A DNA stretch of 64,000 nucleotides from Kitasatospora phosalacinea (lineage in GTDB: Bacteria > Actinomycetota > Actinomycetes > Streptomycetales > Streptomycetaceae). The position numbers and the translations under genes were made by a program. Location: positions 248,001-312,000 of the forward strand of contig NZ_BSSA01000004.1 of assembly GCF_030268885.1 (NCBI RefSeq), written 5' to 3'. The notes under the pieces were generated by a model. It was not told where the DNA came from. It saw only the letters and a program-made list of their open reading frames with translations, and did no database searches. Below, in pieces: positions 59,406-64,000 of this stretch. Positions within the stretch are counted from its first letter, which is position 1. Each line of letters starts with the position of its first letter.

Positions 59406-59816
59406 GTGACTGACACCGGGCGCGAGACCACCACCGCAGCAGAGGAGACCTTCTACGACCAGGTCGGCGGCGAGGCGACCTTCCGCAGGCTGGTCCACCT
59501 CTTCTACCGCGGCGTCGCCCAGGACGAACTGCTGCGCCCGATGTACCCGGAGGGGGACCTCGGCCCCGCCGAGGAGCGCTTCGCGCTGTTCCTCATGCAG
59601 TACTGGGGCGGCCCGCGCACCTACAGCGAGCGCCGCGGCCACCCGCGGCTGCGGATGCGGCACGCTCCGTTCCGGGTCGACCGGGCCGCGCACGACGCCT
59701 GGCTGAAGCACATGCGCGCCGCCCTGGACGAGCTGGCGCTGCCCGCCGAGGCCGACCGCGAGCTGTGGAACTACATGACGTACGCCGCCGCCTCGATGAT
59801 CAACACCGCGGGCTGA
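59406..59816 (+). CDS. glbO: Group II truncated haemoglobin (trHbO)
   Basis: A 136-residue 2-over-2 globin. The distal B10 tyrosine is Y34 (HLFYRG), CD1 is Y47 (RPMYPE), the proximal F8 histidine is H86 (MRHAPF) and the group II-specific G8 tryptophan is W99 (DAWLKHM). Such globins bind O2 and NO and protect against oxidative or nitrosative stress. The GTG start at 59406 has no good ribosome site and stands 21 bases after a terminator hairpin, so its promoter must overlap that hairpin or read-through must occur. Confidence 0.92.
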   Translation: MTDTGRETTTAAEETFYDQVGGEATFRRLVHLFYRGVAQDELLRPMYPEGDLGPAEERFALFLMQYWGGPRTYSERRGHPRLRMRHAPFRVDRAAHDAWLKHMRAALDELALPAEADRELWNYMTYAAASMINTAG

Positions 59817-59842
59817 GCCGACGATCGTGCGGGCGGCTCAGC
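59812..59842. terminator. Small bidirectional hairpin holding both convergent stop codons
   Basis: GCTGAGCCG (59812-59820) pairs with CGGCTCAGC (59834-59842). The globin stop lies in the left arm and the opposing gene's stop in the right arm. Confidence 0.6.
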
Positions 59843-60527
59843 GCAGCGGGCTGAGGCCCAGCCCGGCCCCGGGGGCGGCCGCGGTGCGCAGCGCGACGGA
59901 CCCGGCGGGCGCGTCCAGCCGCAGCCAGGCCCCGGCCCGGTAGGCGGCGAGCGGGCCGCCGGCCCGCAGGAACCCGATCGTGTGGGCGGCGTGCGCGGCC
60001 CGCAGCGGCAGGCCCTCGACGGCGGCCAGCGGCCGGGACCAGATCTCGTCGGCGACCGCGTCGACCGCCTGCCGGGTGCGGTGGTGGTCCGGCATCCCGG
60101 CCACCCGGTGCTTGAACTCGGCGACGGCGCCCTGCACCTCGTCCACCACCCGGTCGACCGGGGGCCGCCCGAGCAGCTGCCAGCCGGAGCGCGGCGGGAG
60201 CAGACCGGCCCAGGAGGGGCCGGTGACCGGTGCGGGCAGTCCGAGCGCGGCGCCCGGCTCGTCCACGGACTCCAGCAACTGCCCGGCGGAGACGGTCAGG
60301 TCGGCGGCCGCGTCGAGCCCGGCCAGCCGCACGGTGCGCACCGCGAGGACCGCGGCCCCGCCGAGCGGCAGCCGCCCGAACACCGCCAGCACCCCGCCCT
60401 CCGGGCCGGGCACCGCCTGCAGCCGGACGGCCGCGGCCCGGTCGAAGCGCAGCAGCCGTCCGAGGAAGGCGGCCAGGTCGGCGCCCTCCCGCCGGTCGGC
60501 GAGGTCGAGTCGGGTCTGCACGGTCAC
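59838..60527 (-). CDS. Conserved hypothetical protein, function unknown
   Basis: A 229-residue soluble protein with no signal peptide and no motif I recognise. The N-terminal half looks like an alpha/beta domain (AVRLQAVPGPEGGVLAVFGRLPLGGAAVLAVRTV). The middle contains an invariant-looking VDEVQGAVAEFKHRVAGMPDHHRTRQAVDAVADEIW helix pair (in two parts), and the end is AAHTIGFLRAGGPLA. GTG 60527 is the first start; 84 bases separate it from the upstream thioesterase gene in the same direction, so the two are probably co-transcribed. Confidence 0.65.
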   Translation of the reverse strand: MTVQTRLDLADRREGADLAAFLGRLLRFDRAAAVRLQAVPGPEGGVLAVFGRLPLGGAAVLAVRTVRLAGLDAAADLTVSAGQLLESVDEPGAALGLPAPVTGPSWAGLLPPRSGWQLLGRPPVDRVVDEVQGAVAEFKHRVAGMPDHHRTRQAVDAVADEIWSRPLAAVEGLPLRAAHAAHTIGFLRAGGPLAAYRAGAWLRLDAPAGSVALRTAAAPGAGLGLSPLR

Positions 60528-60610
60528 CGGGGTTCAGCTCGTTTCGTCGGCGCGGAGGCGGTGGCGGCCCGCGGCCCGGGGTGGACGGCCGCGGCGGGGC
60601 CCGCGGCTGG

Positions 60611-61054
60611 TCAGGCGGCGCAGCCGGCCGGCTGCTCGTCCATGAACCGGCTCAGGAACTCCCGCTCGACGGGGCTGATCCGGCGCGGTCGGCCCTCGGC
60701 GAGGTTGTAGGGGACGACCACGGTGGAGGCGGTGACGTACACCGTCTCGGTGCCGTCCTCGGCGACGTCCTTGATCTCGTAGGAGACGGTCAGCGAGGCG
60801 CCGCCGATCCGCGTCACCCAGGTCTCGATGGTGACCGGCTCGGGCCGGTGCACCAGCGGCCGCTTGTAGTCGATCTCGTGGCGGGCCACCACCGAGCCGC
60901 CCGCGAACTCCCCGGCCCCGGCCTCGGCGGCCTGGGTGAACATGAAGTCGATCCGGGCCTCCTCCAGGTAGCGCAGGAAGACCACGTTGTTCACGTGGCC
61001 GAAGGCGTCCATGTCGGACCACCTCAGGGGGCAGGCGTAGATGTGGCGGGCCAC
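60611..61054 (-). CDS. Acyl-CoA thioesterase (4HBT hotdog fold)
   Basis: A 147-residue hotdog-fold thioesterase. The catalytic block SDMDAFGHVNNVVFLRY contains D16, the nucleophile or general base of the 4HBT group, followed by HEIDYKRPL and TSTVVV-type strands. It hydrolyses an acyl-CoA; the chain type is not visible. GTG 61054 follows GAGGAG at 6 bases. It lies after the ettA terminator in the same direction. Confidence 0.88.
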   Translation of the reverse strand: MARHIYACPLRWSDMDAFGHVNNVVFLRYLEEARIDFMFTQAAEAGAGEFAGGSVVARHEIDYKRPLVHRPEPVTIETWVTRIGGASLTVSYEIKDVAEDGTETVYVTASTVVVPYNLAEGRPRRISPVEREFLSRFMDEQPAGCAA

Positions 61055-61113
61055 GGTGTTCTCCTCAGACTTCTCCGTACCCGGAGGTACCTGCTCGGCA
61101 GCCTACGGGCCGC

Positions 61114-61152
61114 GGTCCGGCGGCCCGCCCGCGGGGGGCGGGCCGCCGGACC
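61114..61152 (-). terminator. Terminator after ettA
   Basis: Perfect 16-bp arms (61114-61129 and 61137-61152) with a 7-base loop, just past the ettA stop. Confidence 0.85.
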
Positions 61153-61169
61153 GGTGTCGCACCCGGGTG

Positions 61170-62834
<1,665 letters not shown>

Positions 62835-62970
62835 GTTGAGATCGCTCCGGCGTCGTCGTGAGTAATCGGCTTGCAGCCTTCCATTGTGCCGTAAGGCCGG
62901 GGCCGCCCCGAACGTCCACCGGGGCGGCCCCGCGGCCCCCGGGCCGCCGGCTGCGGGCGCCCGGTCAAGC

Positions 62971-63010
62971 GAACGGCCCCGCCTCCCTGCTCCGGGAGGC
63001 GGGGCCGTTC
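62971..63010 (-). terminator. Terminator after the thioester surface protein gene
   Basis: Perfect 17-bp arms (62971-62987 and 62994-63010) around a 6-base loop, downstream of the leftward gene that ends at 63057 and upstream of ettA. Confidence 0.85.
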
Positions 63011-63056
63011 CCGTCCCGCCCGGCGCACGGCCGGGCGGGCGGGTTCAGCTCGTCGT

Positions 63057-64000
63057 TCAGGAGGCGCGGCTGTGGCGGCCGCGGCGGCGCAGGCCGTAGA
63101 CCGCGGCACCGCCCGCGACGACCAGCGCACCGGCCATGGCGGCGGTCAGGCCGGTGCCCATGCCGCCACCGGTGGAGGCCAGCTCGGGACCGGTCGGGCT
63201 GGCCGAGGGGGCCGGGGCGGAGGCGGGGGCCGACGGGGCCGGGGACTGGGTGGAGCTGTCGGTCTTGCAGTTCAGCAGGCCGGTGAAGGTCTTGGAGAAG
63301 TTGTCCGGGCCGGTGACGGTGACGGTGTACTTCTCGTCCTCCTTGGCGGGGACGCTCACGGCCTGGGTGCCGCCCGGCTTGACGGTGTACTCCTTGCCGC
63401 CGACCTTGAAGACCGCGTCCTTGTCGCCCTTGTTGCCGAGGGTGACCACCACGGCGCCCTTGGCGCAGTCGACCGCGACGTCGGCGGTCGGAACGGCGCC
63501 CAGCCCCCAGCTGAGGGCCGCGCCGGCCGCGACCGGGACGGTGCCGTGGCCGGCCAGGATCAGGGTCTGGCTGCGCTCGTTCTTGGCGTTGTGGCCGACG
63601 AAGGCCCGACCGACGGAGGTCTTGGCGGTGCCCGTCGCGGTGATGGAGGCGGTGCCCGCGGGGGCGTCGGCCGGAACCTTGGCGTAGATCTTGTCGCCGG
63701 ACTTCACGTTCTTGACCGGGGCGCCCTTGTCGTCGACCAGGGCGACCTTGGCGGCGGTGCCCTTGTCGTCCAGGGCGACGCTGACCTCGGCCGCTCCGCC
63801 GCCCGCGGTGACGGTGATCGGGCCCAGCGTGGTGCCCGACTTCCCGCCGACGGAGGCGGGGACGAGGCTCAGGGTCGGCTTGGGCTCCTCGGCCTTGCCG
63901 TTCTGGTTCGCCTGGTCGATCAGCCAGGTGGTGAGCTGCTGGGCCAGCGGGTGTTCCTTCTGCGTGATCTTGACGTTGGGGTCGGAGAAGGACCAGATCG
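63057..64000 (-). CDS. Thioester-domain surface protein with LAxTG sortase signal (N terminus outside window)
   Basis: About 313 residues of the C-terminal part are present; the frame is open to the window edge. It begins IWSFSDPNVKITQKEHPLAQ, which resembles the end of the Cys-Gln thioester (TQXA/TIE) domain of Streptomyces surface proteins. Two beta domains follow (SLVPASVGGKSGTTLG; VAVDCAKGAVVVTLGNKG), then a Pro/Ser/Ala spacer and ELASTGGGMGTG, a hydrophobic helix and RRRGRHSRAS. LASTG fits the LAxTG signal of class E sortases, which attach proteins to aerial hyphae walls. The thioester-forming Cys is outside the window. Confidence 0.82.
   Translation of the reverse strand, partial: IWSFSDPNVKITQKEHPLAQQLTTWLIDQANQNGKAEEPKPTLSLVPASVGGKSGTTLGPITVTAGGGAAEVSVALDDKGTAAKVALVDDKGAPVKNVKSGDKIYAKVPADAPAGTASITATGTAKTSVGRAFVGHNAKNERSQTLILAGHGTVPVAAGAALSWGLGAVPTADVAVDCAKGAVVVTLGNKGDKDAVFKVGGKEYTVKPGGTQAVSVPAKEDEKYTVTVTGPDNFSKTFTGLLNCKTDSSTQSPAPSAPASAPAPSASPTGPELASTGGGMGTGLTAAMAGALVVAGGAAVYGLRRRGRHSRAS

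Overview
This is a high-GC actinomycete chromosome segment, most likely from Streptomyces or its sister genus Kitasatospora. The evidence is strong third-position GC bias, many GTG and some TTG starts, and gene sets I recognise from that group: rok7B7-xylFGH-dxs, csnREFGHK, a PknG-type kinase locus and LAxTG/LPxTG surface proteins. I see no tRNA, rRNA, CRISPR array, insertion sequence or phage gene. The window is ordinary chromosome of mostly conserved genes, with several regulatory surprises.

Layout. 1-3.8 kb: end of a ribonuclease D-like gene, then the beta-oxidation pair fadA-fadB with a strong terminator. 3.8-8.2 kb: an alpha/beta hydrolase converging on a GT39-type membrane protein, then dxs. 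8.3-13 kb: a xylose-type ABC transporter (xylF, xylG, xylH, leftward) with its ROK regulator rok7B7. 13-15.8 kb: aminopeptidase N. 15.8-20.8 kb: a histidine kinase/response regulator pair divergent from a flavin redox cassette (ferric-reductase-like membrane flavoprotein, FMN-binding protein with an ApbE target motif, ApbE flavin transferase). 20.9-28.1 kb: a small membrane protein, malQ, a large GH84-like secreted protein with an altered catalytic pair, and an HNH endonuclease. 28.4-31.2 kb: an MscS channel, then a divergent LysR/SDR pair around a textbook T-N11-A operator. 31.4-38.3 kb: the csnREFGHK operon for chitosan oligosaccharide/glucosamine uptake, with a candidate CsnR palindrome and a DasR dre-like site upstream. 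38.3-45.7 kb: an LPxTG surface protein, a MerR-PP2C fusion behind a MerR-type promoter, an Orn/Lys/Arg decarboxylase and a PH-like protein with a GQYP-repeat tail. 45.8-46.4 kb: a nucleosidase, followed by a GC-rich tandem repeat.

46.8-57.1 kb is the most interesting region. It is a seven-gene rightward locus: a GlnX-like four-helix membrane sensor, a GlnH-like binding protein, a helical protein, a PknG-like kinase, a PP2C phosphatase, a VWA protein and an FHA protein. The first two plus the kinase match the mycobacterial glnX-glnH-pknG amino-acid sensing module. Here the module is extended by a phosphatase, a VWA protein and an FHA reader, and the kinase, phosphatase and FHA proteins all carry similar zinc-ribbon motifs. 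It looks like a complete sensor, kinase, phosphatase and reader unit.

57.3-64 kb: a DrrAB-type ABC exporter (probably leaderless), a group II truncated haemoglobin, an unknown protein, a hotdog thioesterase, ettA, and a thioester-domain surface protein with an LAxTG sortase signal cut by the window edge.

Transcription units are punctuated by long perfect hairpins. Several share a GGGGCxCGGGGAAC stem, which looks like a dispersed intergenic element. From memory of S. coelicolor, the left block (about SCO6008-6027) and the block from pepN to csnK (about SCO2643-2662) lie far apart there, so this window may span a rearrangement junction near 13.0-13.1 kb.
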